The position numbers and the translations under genes were made by a program. From Couchioplanes caeruleus (GTDB lineage Bacteria > Actinomycetota > Actinomycetes > Mycobacteriales > Micromonosporaceae), in assembly GCF_003751945.1 (NCBI RefSeq), contig NZ_RJKL01000001.1, positions 248,001 through 312,000 of the forward strand: a stretch of 64,000 bases of DNA, given 5' to 3'. The notes under the pieces were generated by a model. The model worked only from the letters and a program-made list of their open reading frames with translations. It was not told where the DNA came from and did not search any database. Shown piece by piece: positions 43,243-50,790 of the stretch (position 1 is its first letter; every line of letters begins with the position of its first letter).

Positions 43243-44616
43243 GTGACTCAGCCGGCCACCGCTCCGGAAACTCCCGCCGGCCAGCCGTACGAGTACCGGC
43301 GCCGGCCCCTCGTCGAGCCCGACTGGACCCGGTTCCCCGGCTGGCGCGACATCACCGCCGCCCAGTGGGAATCCGCCCAGTGGCAGCGCGTCAACTGCGT
43401 CAAGAACGTCAAGCAGCTCCGCAACGTCATGGGCGACCTGCTCGACGAGCGCTTCTACACCGACCTCGAGACCGACATGGCGCGCCTCGCCACCATGTCG
43501 ATGCTCATCCCGCCGCAGATGCTCAACACCATGGTGCCCGACCGCACCCCCGACACGGAGTCGTTCTACGCAGACCCGGTCCGGCGCTACATGCTCCCGG
43601 TCGCCACCGACCGCCGCCTCGACTGGCCGTCGCACCCGCACGCCAGCCGCGACAGCCTCCACGAGCACGACATGTGGGTCGCCGAAGGCCTCACCCACCG
43701 CTACCCGACCAAGGTCCTCGCCGAGCTGCTCAGCACCTGCCCGCAGTACTGCGGCCACTGCACCCGCATGGACCTCGTCGGCAACAGCACCCCCGTCGTC
43801 GACAAGCTCAAGCTCACCCTCAAGCCCGTCGACCGCTACGACGCCCACCTCGCCTACCTCAAGTCCCACCCCGGCGTGCGCGACGTGGTCGTCTCCGGCG
43901 GCGACGTCGCCAACGTCCCCTGGAAGCAGCTCGAGACCTACCTCATGGGCCTGCTCTCCGTGCCCACCGTGCGCGACATCCGCCTCGCCACCAAGGCGCT
44001 CATGGGCCTGCCCCAGCACTGGATCCAGCCCGACGTCGTCGAGGGCCTGCACCGCGTCGCCATCACCGCCGAACGGCGCGGCGTCAACCTCGCGGTGCAC
44101 ACCCACGTCAACCACGTCAACTCGCTGACGCCGCTGGTCGCCCGCGCCGCCCGTACGCTCATCGAGGTCGGCGTCCGCGACGTCCGCAACCAGGGCGTGC
44201 TCATGCGCGGCGTCAACGCCACCAGCACCGACCTGCTCGACCTCTGCTTCGGGCTCCAGGGCGAAGCGGGCATCCTGCCGTACTACTTCTACATGTGCGA
44301 CATGATCCCCAACGCCGAGCACTGGCGCGTCCCGGTCTGGCACGCCCAGCAGCTCCAGCACGACATCATGGGCTACCTGCCGGGATACGCCACCCCGCGC
44401 ATCGTCTGCGACGTGCCGTTCGTCGGCAAGCGCTGGGTGCACATGGTCTCCGAGTACGACCGCGAGAACGGCATCTCGTACTGGAGCAAGAACTACCGCA
44501 CGTCCATCGAGCACGACGACGCCGAGGCGTTGAACAAGCTCTACGCGTACTACGACCCGATCGACACGCTGCCCGAGGCGGGCCAGGAATGGTGGCGCAA
44601 GCAGAGCGCCGAGTGA
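43243..44616 (+). CDS. kamA: Lysine 2,3-aminomutase-like radical SAM enzyme
   Basis: A 457-residue protein. GTG 43243 is set by AGGAGG 6 bases upstream, rather than GTG 43204. GLTHRYPTKVLAELLSTCPQYCGHCTRM carries the CxxxCxxC 4Fe-4S/SAM motif in CPQYCGHC (~165-175). VVVSGGDVANVPWKQLE is the SAM-binding GGD, and DVPFVGKRWVHMVSEY near residue 395 replaces the usual PGGGGK loop but keeps a Lys for PLP. It would turn L-lysine into L-beta-lysine. The sequence is divergent from clostridial KamA, so another amino-acid substrate cannot be excluded. Confidence 0.88.
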   Translation: MTQPATAPETPAGQPYEYRRRPLVEPDWTRFPGWRDITAAQWESAQWQRVNCVKNVKQLRNVMGDLLDERFYTDLETDMARLATMSMLIPPQMLNTMVPDRTPDTESFYADPVRRYMLPVATDRRLDWPSHPHASRDSLHEHDMWVAEGLTHRYPTKVLAELLSTCPQYCGHCTRMDLVGNSTPVVDKLKLTLKPVDRYDAHLAYLKSHPGVRDVVVSGGDVANVPWKQLETYLMGLLSVPTVRDIRLATKALMGLPQHWIQPDVVEGLHRVAITAERRGVNLAVHTHVNHVNSLTPLVARAARTLIEVGVRDVRNQGVLMRGVNATSTDLLDLCFGLQGEAGILPYYFYMCDMIPNAEHWRVPVWHAQQLQHDIMGYLPGYATPRIVCDVPFVGKRWVHMVSEYDRENGISYWSKNYRTSIEHDDAEALNKLYAYYDPIDTLPEAGQEWWRKQSAE

Positions 44617-44631
44617 CACGAGCCGCGTGAG

Positions 44632-44664
44632 AAAGGGCCCCGGGAGAAGCTCCCGGGGCCCTTT
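44632..44664 (+). terminator. Rho-independent-type hairpin after kamA
   Basis: AAAGGGCCCCGGGAG and CTCCCGGGGCCCTTT form perfect 15-bp arms around AAG, 15 bases after the kamA stop; followed by CGTGTG, no U-tract. Confidence 0.9.
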
Positions 44665-44686
44665 CGTGTGTCTGCGCAGCGGCCTA

Positions 44687-45961
44687 GTGCGCTGTCCATG
44701 AACGTTCACCGGGTTGGTGACACGCCGTGTGGCGTCCGGGCGGTATGGGGCTGGGGGGATCACTCTCGACGGCGGTGATGTTCGCCGTTGAGAGTGGGTG
44801 AGCGGGTTGGCCGAGCCGGTTCGGGCACGGCGGTTGACGCAGGATGAGGGCCGCAGACTGCAGCAACTGGTGCGGCGCGGTAAGCACGACTCGGTTCGGG
44901 TGCGACGGGCGCTGATCATCATGGCGTCGGCTTCGGGGACGCCGGTGGTGTCGATCGCTCGTCTCGTGGCGGCGCACGAGGACACCGTCCGCGACGTGAT
45001 CCATCTGTTCAATGAGATGGGTCTTCGCGCGTTGGACCCTCAGTGGGCGGGAGGCCGTCCCCGCCGGATCAATGACGACGATGAGGCGTTCATCGTCGCG
45101 ACGGCCACCACGCGCCCGAGCAAACTCGGACGCCCGTTCACCCGCTGGAGCCTGCGGAAACTCGCCGACTATCTTGCCCGAGACGCTGATCGGCGGGTGG
45201 TCTGCGGCCGGGAACGGCTGCGGCAGTTGCTGCGCGCCAACGACGTCAGCTGGCAGCGCACGAGGACGTGGAAGGAATCCACGGATCCGGACTTCGACAC
45301 GAAACTCGATCGCATTGAGCGGGTCACCACACAGTTCCCGCAGCGGTGTTTCGCGTTCGACCAGTTCGGGCCGTTGTCGATCCGCCCGCACCATGGCACC
45401 ACCTGGCAGAAGCGCAAGCGTCCGGACCGGCTACCGGCGACCTACACGCGCACGCACGGGATCCGCTACTTCCACGGCTGTTACAGCTTCGCTGACGATC
45501 AGCTCTGGGGTGTGGTTCGCCGCCGCAAGGGCGCAGACCACACCCTGTCCGCGCTCAAATCGATCCGGGCCGCGCGGCCGGACGGGGCACCGATCTACGT
45601 CATCATGGACAACTTGTCGGCGAACAAGACCCCGACCATCCGAGATTGGGCTGCCCGGAACAAGGTCGAGCTCTGCCTGACCCCCACCAGCACGTCCTGG
45701 GCGAACCCGATCGAGGCGCAGTTCGGGCCGCTCCGAACGTTCACGATGGCCGGTTCGAACCACCCGAACCACACCGTCCAGACCCGCGAGCTGCAGAGGT
45801 ATCTGCGCTGGCGCAACGCCAACGCCCGCCACCCCGACGTCCTTGCCGCTCAACGCCGTGAACGAGCCCGCGTCCGCAGCGAACGCCAACAGCGTTGGGG
45901 CCGACCCCGCACCAAAGCCGCCTGACCGCTCAGACCCGGTGAACGTTCATGGACAGCGCAC
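44687..45961 (+). mobile_element. IS630-family insertion sequence, apparently intact
   Basis: Perfect terminal inverted repeats: 44687-44714 begins GTGCGCTGTCCATGAACGTT, mirrored at 45934-45961. Both ends are flanked by TA (44685-44686 and 45962-45963), the target duplication of IS630/Tc1-type elements. The single transposase gene is full length, so the element may be mobile. It has inserted in the stop codon of the csbD gene, which survives. Confidence 0.92.
44798..45925 (+). CDS. IS630-family transposase
   Basis: A 375-residue protein. The N-terminal helix-turn-helix pair runs to about residue 100 (IARLVAAHEDTVRDVIHLFNEMGLRAL). The DDE catalytic core follows: CFAFDQFGPLSI (first Asp, ~188), VIMDNLSANKT (second Asp, ~271) and TPTSTSWANPIEAQFGPLRT (Glu, ~306). 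GTG 44798 start. No frameshift, in contrast to the other insertion sequences in this window. Confidence 0.94.
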   Translation: MSGLAEPVRARRLTQDEGRRLQQLVRRGKHDSVRVRRALIIMASASGTPVVSIARLVAAHEDTVRDVIHLFNEMGLRALDPQWAGGRPRRINDDDEAFIVATATTRPSKLGRPFTRWSLRKLADYLARDADRRVVCGRERLRQLLRANDVSWQRTRTWKESTDPDFDTKLDRIERVTTQFPQRCFAFDQFGPLSIRPHHGTTWQKRKRPDRLPATYTRTHGIRYFHGCYSFADDQLWGVVRRRKGADHTLSALKSIRAARPDGAPIYVIMDNLSANKTPTIRDWAARNKVELCLTPTSTSWANPIEAQFGPLRTFTMAGSNHPNHTVQTRELQRYLRWRNANARHPDVLAAQRRERARVRSERQQRWGRPRTKAA

Positions 45962-46152
45962 TAGCTGAAGGCGTCCCGCACGTCCTTGCCGGCGTCCTTC
46001 ACGTGCTCACCCGCCTGCTTCGCGTGCGCGGCCGTCTCCTGCGCCTGGCCCTCGGCGATGAGCCGCTCGTTGTCCGTCGCGTCGCCGATGCCCTGCTTCG
46101 CCTTACCGGTCAGCTCTTCGGCCTTGTTCTTGACCTTGTCAGTGAAGCTCAT
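45961..46152 (-). CDS. CsbD-family stress protein
   Basis: A 63-residue, highly hydrophilic helical protein (TDKVKNKAEELTGKAKQGIGDATDNERLIAEGQAQ in sense) ending KDVRDAFS. CsbD-like proteins are general-stress proteins in bacteria, with unknown molecular role. ATG 46152 follows GAGAGG. Its stop codon TAG spans the right junction of the IS630 element: T and A come from the target duplication and G from the element. A SigB-like promoter lies upstream. Confidence 0.9.
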   Translation of the reverse strand: MSFTDKVKNKAEELTGKAKQGIGDATDNERLIAEGQAQETAAHAKQAGEHVKDAGKDVRDAFS

Positions 46153-46200
46153 CGTCAACCTCTCACCGCTCGAACTTGTTTGTTCTTGCTGGTGAGTTCA

Positions 46201-46226
46201 GTGCCCGAAGGGCTCCTGTGTGAAAC
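46201..46226 (-). promoter_or_regulatory. SigB-like promoter of csbD
   Basis: On the minus strand GTTT (46226-46223), 16 bases, then GGGCAC (46206-46201), close to the actinobacterial stress-sigma pattern GTTT-N14-16-GGGTAC/T. It lies about 50 bases before the csbD start. Confidence 0.5.
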
Positions 46227-46256
46227 CCGGTGTAACCGGGCGCACGCCGCGTAAAG

Positions 46257-46267
46257 CATCCTAGGAT
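46257..46267. repeat. CATCCTAGGAT motif, copy 1
   Basis: Part of a 23-base block (CGCGTAAAGCATCCTAGGAT core) that recurs at 50095-50117 with two differences. Lies between csbD and the small gene at 46290. Confidence 0.6.
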
Positions 46268-46289
46268 CCTGAGATATAGGGAAGGGCCG

Positions 46290-46457
46290 TCAGACGGCCC
46301 AGCCTTGGCGGACGTGCCAGTCGTTGGCGTCGCCGTTCATCGGGTCATGGGCGGCCTGTACCAGCGGCTGCACCGGGACCATCTCCTCGGGGGTGATCCG
46401 CGGCGGCAGGTGCCGAAAGTCCTGCTCAGGCTTGATTTCCTCGGCGTGCTTCTCCAT
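46290..46457 (-). CDS. Small hypothetical protein (55 aa)
   Basis: A short frame from ATG 46457 to TGA 46290: MEKHAEEIKPEQDFRHLPPR, then ITPEEMVPVQPLVQAAHDPM and a tail ending HVRQGWAV. Codon use is native, with G/C at nearly all third positions. The hairpin GGGCCGT-CAG-ACGGCCC (46284-46300) covers the stop codon, as expected for a gene end. No family recognised. Confidence 0.65.
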   Translation of the reverse strand: MEKHAEEIKPEQDFRHLPPRITPEEMVPVQPLVQAAHDPMNGDANDWHVRQGWAV

Positions 46458-46483
46458 GTGCCCAGGCTAGACACCGGGTGCCA

Positions 46484-48256
46484 TCACCGATAGGCGCGCT
46501 CCTGCAGCCGGTACAACTCGGCATATCCCCCACCGGCGGCCATCAGCTCCGCGTGGCTGCCCTGCTCCACCACGCGGCCACCGTCGAGGACCACGATGCG
46601 GTCGGCCATCCGTACGGTGGTGAAGCGGTGCGAGACCACGACGGTGACCGCACCGGCGCGCCGGGCGCGGCTCAACTGGCCGACGAAATGCCGGAACAGC
46701 TCGTGCTCGGCCAGCGGATCCAGCGAGGCCGTCGGCTCGTCCAGCACGACGCAGAGCGGCACACGGTCGCCGCACACCTCGCGCATCAACGAGCGGGCGA
46801 GAGCCAGACGCTGCCACTGCCCGAGCGACGGCTCCACCCCGCCGAAGGCGGCGCCGAGCCGGGTGTCGAGCCCCCGCAGCAACGGCGCGCCCGCCCGGTC
46901 GATCGCCGCTGCCACCGCGGCGCGGTCCCGCACGAAGCGGACGTTGCCCACCCCGACCGTCTCCCCCACCCGCAGCCGCAGCCGGGCGAAGTCCTGGAAG
47001 ACGCCGGAGAGCCGAGCCCGCCAGCCGATGCCGCTCAGCCCGGCCAGCGGCATCCCGTCCACCGTGATGCGGCCGGTGCTCGGCTCGTGCATGCCCGTGA
47101 GCAGCTTGATCAAGGTGGACTTACCGGCGCCGTTCGCCCCGATGATCGCCACCGTGCCACCGGCGGGAAGATGCAGGTCGACGTCGTGCAGCACGTCGGT
47201 CTCGGCCCCGGGATACCGGAAGCCCACACCGGACAGGGTGATGCCGTCGCGCAGCACGACCGGCACCGGCGCACCCGGCCGCTCGGCGGCGGCCGCGTAG
47301 CGCTTGAGCCACCAGTAGTGCGACACGACCTGCCCGGCCTCCGCCGTCTCCGTGAGACTCTCCAGGACCATGCGCAACTGACCCTGGAGCTGGGTGGCCA
47401 GCGAGACGACCAGGACGACGGCACCGACGCCGGTCCGGCCCGACCGGATCTCCTGGGCGACGAGCACCAGAGCGGCGGCGAACCCGGCGGCGTACAGCAC
47501 CCAAGCGCCGGCCTGCCAGGCGGCGCCGCGCAGCCGGGCCGCCGCCTCGCCCCCGGCCGCCGCCTCCCACAGATCGGTGGCCCGCCGGCTCCACCGCTGG
47601 GCGCCGCCGGTCAGCAGCACCTCCTTGGCCGACTCCGGCTCGACGCACATGTCGTGCAGGCGGTGGTGCAGGCGCAGCGCCTCGGTCGCAGCGTCCCGGG
47701 CCTCCCGCAGCAGCCGGTCCGCGCGGCGAGCCGAAGCATAGAGCGGCACCCCGAGAAGCGCGAGCAGGCAGAGATACGGGCTCACCGAGACGAGCAGCCC
47801 GACCGTGACCGCCAGGCCGGCGGCGGCCACCACCGCGTTCAGCGCCGACCACGGCATCGCCGCCAGCGCCTGCGAGCTCTCGAAGAGGCGGTCCCACCGG
47901 TTGATGAAGGGACTGTGCTCGAGGTGGGCGAGCGTCGGGATGGACGAGACCAGGCGCTGGGTCCGCTCGTTCTGCATGCCCCGGACCCGGCCGACCAGGT
48001 AGACCTGCAGGTTGCCGCGCACCCGGCCGGCCGTCGCCGAGACGGCGTACGCCGCCGCGCCGAGCAGGACGGCCACCACGACCCCGGCGCCGCGACCGGC
48101 CGCGCTGTCGTCGACGAGCTTGCGCTGGCTCAGGCCGATCCCGGCGATGACGCCGGCCTGGGCGACGGTGCACAGGGCCAGCATCAGGGCGGGCCGCCGC
48201 CCGGCCCGCACGGTGAGCCGGACCATGTCCCGCAGCAGCCGGAACCAGTCGGTCAT
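46484..48256 (-). CDS. ABC exporter, fused membrane and ATPase domains (second half-transporter)
   Basis: A 590-residue half-transporter from ATG 48256. Six helices in residues ~1-320, then an ATPase domain: Walker A GANGAGKST (~374), altered signature PSLGQWQRLALAR (~474; the usual LSGGQ Ser-Gly-Gly is changed) and Walker B CVVLDEPTASLD (~500). It overlaps the companion gene by ATGA. The two proteins almost certainly form a heterodimeric exporter with one degenerate ATP site. Substrate unknown; peptides or lipids are typical. Confidence 0.9.
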   Translation of the reverse strand: MTDWFRLLRDMVRLTVRAGRRPALMLALCTVAQAGVIAGIGLSQRKLVDDSAAGRGAGVVVAVLLGAAAYAVSATAGRVRGNLQVYLVGRVRGMQNERTQRLVSSIPTLAHLEHSPFINRWDRLFESSQALAAMPWSALNAVVAAAGLAVTVGLLVSVSPYLCLLALLGVPLYASARRADRLLREARDAATEALRLHHRLHDMCVEPESAKEVLLTGGAQRWSRRATDLWEAAAGGEAAARLRGAAWQAGAWVLYAAGFAAALVLVAQEIRSGRTGVGAVVLVVSLATQLQGQLRMVLESLTETAEAGQVVSHYWWLKRYAAAAERPGAPVPVVLRDGITLSGVGFRYPGAETDVLHDVDLHLPAGGTVAIIGANGAGKSTLIKLLTGMHEPSTGRITVDGMPLAGLSGIGWRARLSGVFQDFARLRLRVGETVGVGNVRFVRDRAAVAAAIDRAGAPLLRGLDTRLGAAFGGVEPSLGQWQRLALARSLMREVCGDRVPLCVVLDEPTASLDPLAEHELFRHFVGQLSRARRAGAVTVVVSHRFTTVRMADRIVVLDGGRVVEQGSHAELMAAGGGYAELYRLQERAYR

Positions 48257-50019
48257 GCGTCCTCCCCGCCGAAGGCGGCCGCCTGGGTGGTGAAGAACGT
48301 GGCGTAGCCGCCGCCGGCCGCGAGCAGTTCGTCGTGGGTGCCGTCCTCGACGACCCGGCCGTCCCGCAACAGCAGGATCCGGTCGGCATACCGGACCGTG
48401 GACAGCCGGTGAGAGATCAGAACGGTCGTCGTGTCCCGCACCCGGGACATCACCTGCTCGTGGAATTCCGCTTCGGCCCGCACATCGAGGCTGGCGGTGG
48501 GCTCGTCGAGCACCAGCAGCCGCTTCCCGGCGCCGACGGCGAAGAGCGCGCGGGCCAGCGCCACGCGCTGCCACTGGCCGCCGGACAGATCGGTGCCGCC
48601 GGCACCCTCCCGCCACAGCAGGGTGCCGAGGTCCTCCGGCAGGCCGGTCGCGCCGGCCCGGCGCAGCGCGTCGCGGACCGCATCGTCATCCGCGCCGCGC
48701 TCGGGCACGGCCGGCGTGACGTTGTCGCGCAGACTCGCCGGATAGCGCACGAAGTCCTGGAACAGCACGGTGATCGGCGGGCGGCGCGAGTGCGGGTCGG
48801 CCCCGTCCACGGTGACCCGTCCGGAATCCGGCCGGTACAGACCCGCCATCAGCTTCACGAAGGTGGTCTTGCCGACGCCGTTCTCCCCGACCACGGCGAC
48901 GACCTCGCCCGGGCGCAGGGTCAGGCTCAGGCCGTCGAGGACGCGACGGTCGGATCCCGGGTAGGAGAAGACGACGTCGTCGAACCGTACGACCGGAGCC
49001 TGCGAGGCGGCCACGACCTCGGGGCGTGGCGCCGCGGCGGCGCACCGGTCGGCCAGTTCGTCGGCGGCGGCCAGCCCGCGCAGGCCGTACTCGATGTCGT
49101 ATGCCTCCATGCCCATGGCGCTGATGTTCAGGACCGCGAGACCGGCGATGACCGCGGTGACGAGCTGCGCGGGATCCGCGTCGCCGGACAGCACCGCGAC
49201 GGCCGGCACGCCCAGGGCCGCCGCACTCGCCACCAGCAACATGCCCGCGGCCCACCACTGCTGTGGCAGCACCCCGAGCAGCTCACGCCAGACGGGCGCG
49301 TACGTCCGCGCGACCGCGGCCCGGAACCGACCCGCGAACCAGTCGCTGAGGCCGTAGAGCCGCACGTCCTTGGGCGCGCCGACGACCGCCTGTGACGCCA
49401 GGTAGAACTCGTATCGCTGGCCCGCCGTGTCGGCATCCAGTTTGTCGATGATGCGCATCCACTGCCGGCGGACGCATGCCCGGACCGCCAGGGCCAGGAC
49501 CAGCAGACCGGCCGCGAGCGGCGGCGACCAGGTCGCCAAGAGCGCCGCCGCGGCACCCGCGCTGAGCATCCGTACGGTCAACTCGAGCTGGCCCGCCGCC
49601 GCGTTGCCCACCGACCGGTCCCGGGCGACGCCGGTTCCGGAGTCCACGGCCCGGGCCATCCGGTCCTGGAACGCTTCGCTCTCGAGCACATCCAGGCTGG
49701 GCACCGAGGCCGCCAGGACCCGCACCCGGGCCCGTAGGTCGCCGTCGATCCGCTTGACGAGCAGGGTACGGACCGGATCGATGAGGAGCCAGACGATCTG
49801 GTCGGTGAGGAACGCCGCGGCGACCAGGACCGCGGCGACGGCCGCGTCTGCCCCGGTCCGCGCGGCAAGCAGGTCGGCCACCAGCCGGCCCACGGCGAGC
49901 GCGAGCGCCACCGGCACGACGGCTCGGATGAGTTGGAGAAGGACGAGGAGGACGGCGAGCCCGACGCCGCCGCGGGCCAACAGACGCAACAGCCGCAGGC
50001 GGGCAGCAATCATCGACAC
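48253..50019 (-). CDS. ABC exporter, fused membrane and ATPase domains (first half-transporter)
   Basis: A 588-residue half-transporter. Membrane part ~1-320. ATPase with Walker A GENGVGKTT (~377), canonical signature LSGGQWQRVALAR (~475), Walker B RLLVLDEPTASLD (~503) and an H-loop ISHRLSTV. GTG 50019 is listed; ATG 50013 behind GGGGG is equally plausible. First gene of a two-gene operon with the next half-transporter. It has no modification or precursor gene of recognisable kind beside it, apart from a doubtful 44-codon frame at 50115. Confidence 0.92.
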   Translation of the reverse strand: MSMIAARLRLLRLLARGGVGLAVLLVLLQLIRAVVPVALALAVGRLVADLLAARTGADAAVAAVLVAAAFLTDQIVWLLIDPVRTLLVKRIDGDLRARVRVLAASVPSLDVLESEAFQDRMARAVDSGTGVARDRSVGNAAAGQLELTVRMLSAGAAAALLATWSPPLAAGLLVLALAVRACVRRQWMRIIDKLDADTAGQRYEFYLASQAVVGAPKDVRLYGLSDWFAGRFRAAVARTYAPVWRELLGVLPQQWWAAGMLLVASAAALGVPAVAVLSGDADPAQLVTAVIAGLAVLNISAMGMEAYDIEYGLRGLAAADELADRCAAAAPRPEVVAASQAPVVRFDDVVFSYPGSDRRVLDGLSLTLRPGEVVAVVGENGVGKTTFVKLMAGLYRPDSGRVTVDGADPHSRRPPITVLFQDFVRYPASLRDNVTPAVPERGADDDAVRDALRRAGATGLPEDLGTLLWREGAGGTDLSGGQWQRVALARALFAVGAGKRLLVLDEPTASLDVRAEAEFHEQVMSRVRDTTTVLISHRLSTVRYADRILLLRDGRVVEDGTHDELLAAGGGYATFFTTQAAAFGGEDA

Positions 50020-50105
50020 CCCCGAAGTCGATCGGCGTCAATCCTCACCCCCGGCGCCGCCCGGGGCAATTCGCTTTACCGAGAGCCGGATCACGTCGCG
50101 TAGAG

Positions 50106-50117
50106 CATCCTAGGATG
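50106..50117. repeat. CATCCTAGGATG palindrome, copy 2
   Basis: Perfect 12-bp palindrome in the 226-bp spacer between the ABC operon (start 50019) and the Lrp gene end (50246). Shares 21 of 23 bases with the block around 46245-46267. Confidence 0.65.
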
Positions 50118-50249
50118 AAGTGGGTAGCGGCGGGCGGTCAGGGTCGCACGTTTATCTCAATCCGGGCTTATGCCGTCGGCGGCATAGCGTTCGGCGCTAC
50201 CCCGATCGGAAGGGACGATCACACCGCCTGGGGCATCCTAGGAGGCTAG
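50115..50249 (+). CDS. Doubtful 44-codon small frame divergent from the ABC exporter
   Basis: ATG 50115 opens a frame to TAG 50247: MKWVAAGGQGRTFISIRAYA, then a Gly-rich tail GGIAFGATPIGRDDHTAWGI ending LGG. The tail is Gly-rich like some exported peptides, and the frame sits beside a peptide-type exporter. Against it: no ribosome site, only about 70% G/C at third positions, no Cys, and a small hairpin (TATGCCG-TCGG-CGGCATA) inside. Treat as a candidate only. Confidence 0.25.
   Translation: MKWVAAGGQGRTFISIRAYAVGGIAFGATPIGRDDHTAWGILGG
50234..50245. repeat. CATCCTAGGAGG, copy 3 (imperfect)
   Basis: Third occurrence of the CATCCTAGGA core, directly beside the Lrp gene end. The half-site on the right is altered. 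Confidence 0.5.
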
Positions 50250-50740
50250 TCAGTATCGGCGATCCGCGGCGGGCGGTTCTCGTACGGGGTACTCAGCACC
50301 ACCGTCGTGCGCGTCGTGACGTTGGCCGCCGTACGGATCTCCTGCAGGAGCCGTTCCAGGTCGGCCGGGCTCGCCACCCGGACCAACAGCAGGTAGAAAT
50401 CCTCCCCCGCCACCGAGTAGCAGGAGTCGATCTCCGCGAGGTGGCGCAGCCGCTCCGGCGCGTCGTCCGGCTGCGACGGGTCGAACGGGCGGATCGCCAC
50501 GAAGGCGGTCAGCGGCAGGTCCAGGGCCTCGTACGAGACCACGGCCGTGTACCCGTTGATGACACCCCGCTGCTCGAGGCGGCGCACGCGCTGGTGCACG
50601 GCCGACACGCTCAGCCCGACCCGCTCGGCGAGCACGGTGTAGGACAGCCGGCCGTCCGCGGTGAGGGCGCCCACGATCGCCCGGTCGATCTCTTCCACCG
50701 CGTCAAGATACCGGTCGACGCTGAGCCGCCCCGCACCCAT
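50246..50740 (-). CDS. Lrp/AsnC-family regulator
   Basis: A 164-residue protein from ATG 50740. HTH at residues ~15-65 (EEIDRAIVGALTADGRLSYTVLAERVGLSVSAVHQRVRRLE in sense), then the RAM ligand-binding domain (AFVAIRPFDPSQ, IDSCYSVAGEDFYLLLVRV). Such proteins sense amino acids as octamers or dimers. It lies 50 bases downstream of an acyl-CoA dehydrogenase gene on the same strand, suggesting control of branched-chain or other amino-acid catabolism. Confidence 0.92.
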   Translation of the reverse strand: MGAGRLSVDRYLDAVEEIDRAIVGALTADGRLSYTVLAERVGLSVSAVHQRVRRLEQRGVINGYTAVVSYEALDLPLTAFVAIRPFDPSQPDDAPERLRHLAEIDSCYSVAGEDFYLLLVRVASPADLERLLQEIRTAANVTTRTTVVLSTPYENRPPRIADTD

Positions 50741-50790
50741 TCCGGCATACCGCTCCCGGCCTGCGGAAAGTCCATACGAGACGGGCCGGC

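Noticed and set aside
48257..48616. Upstream extension of the second ABC gene
   Set aside because: Overlaps the first ABC gene in another frame; the ATGA-coupled start at 48256 is standard.
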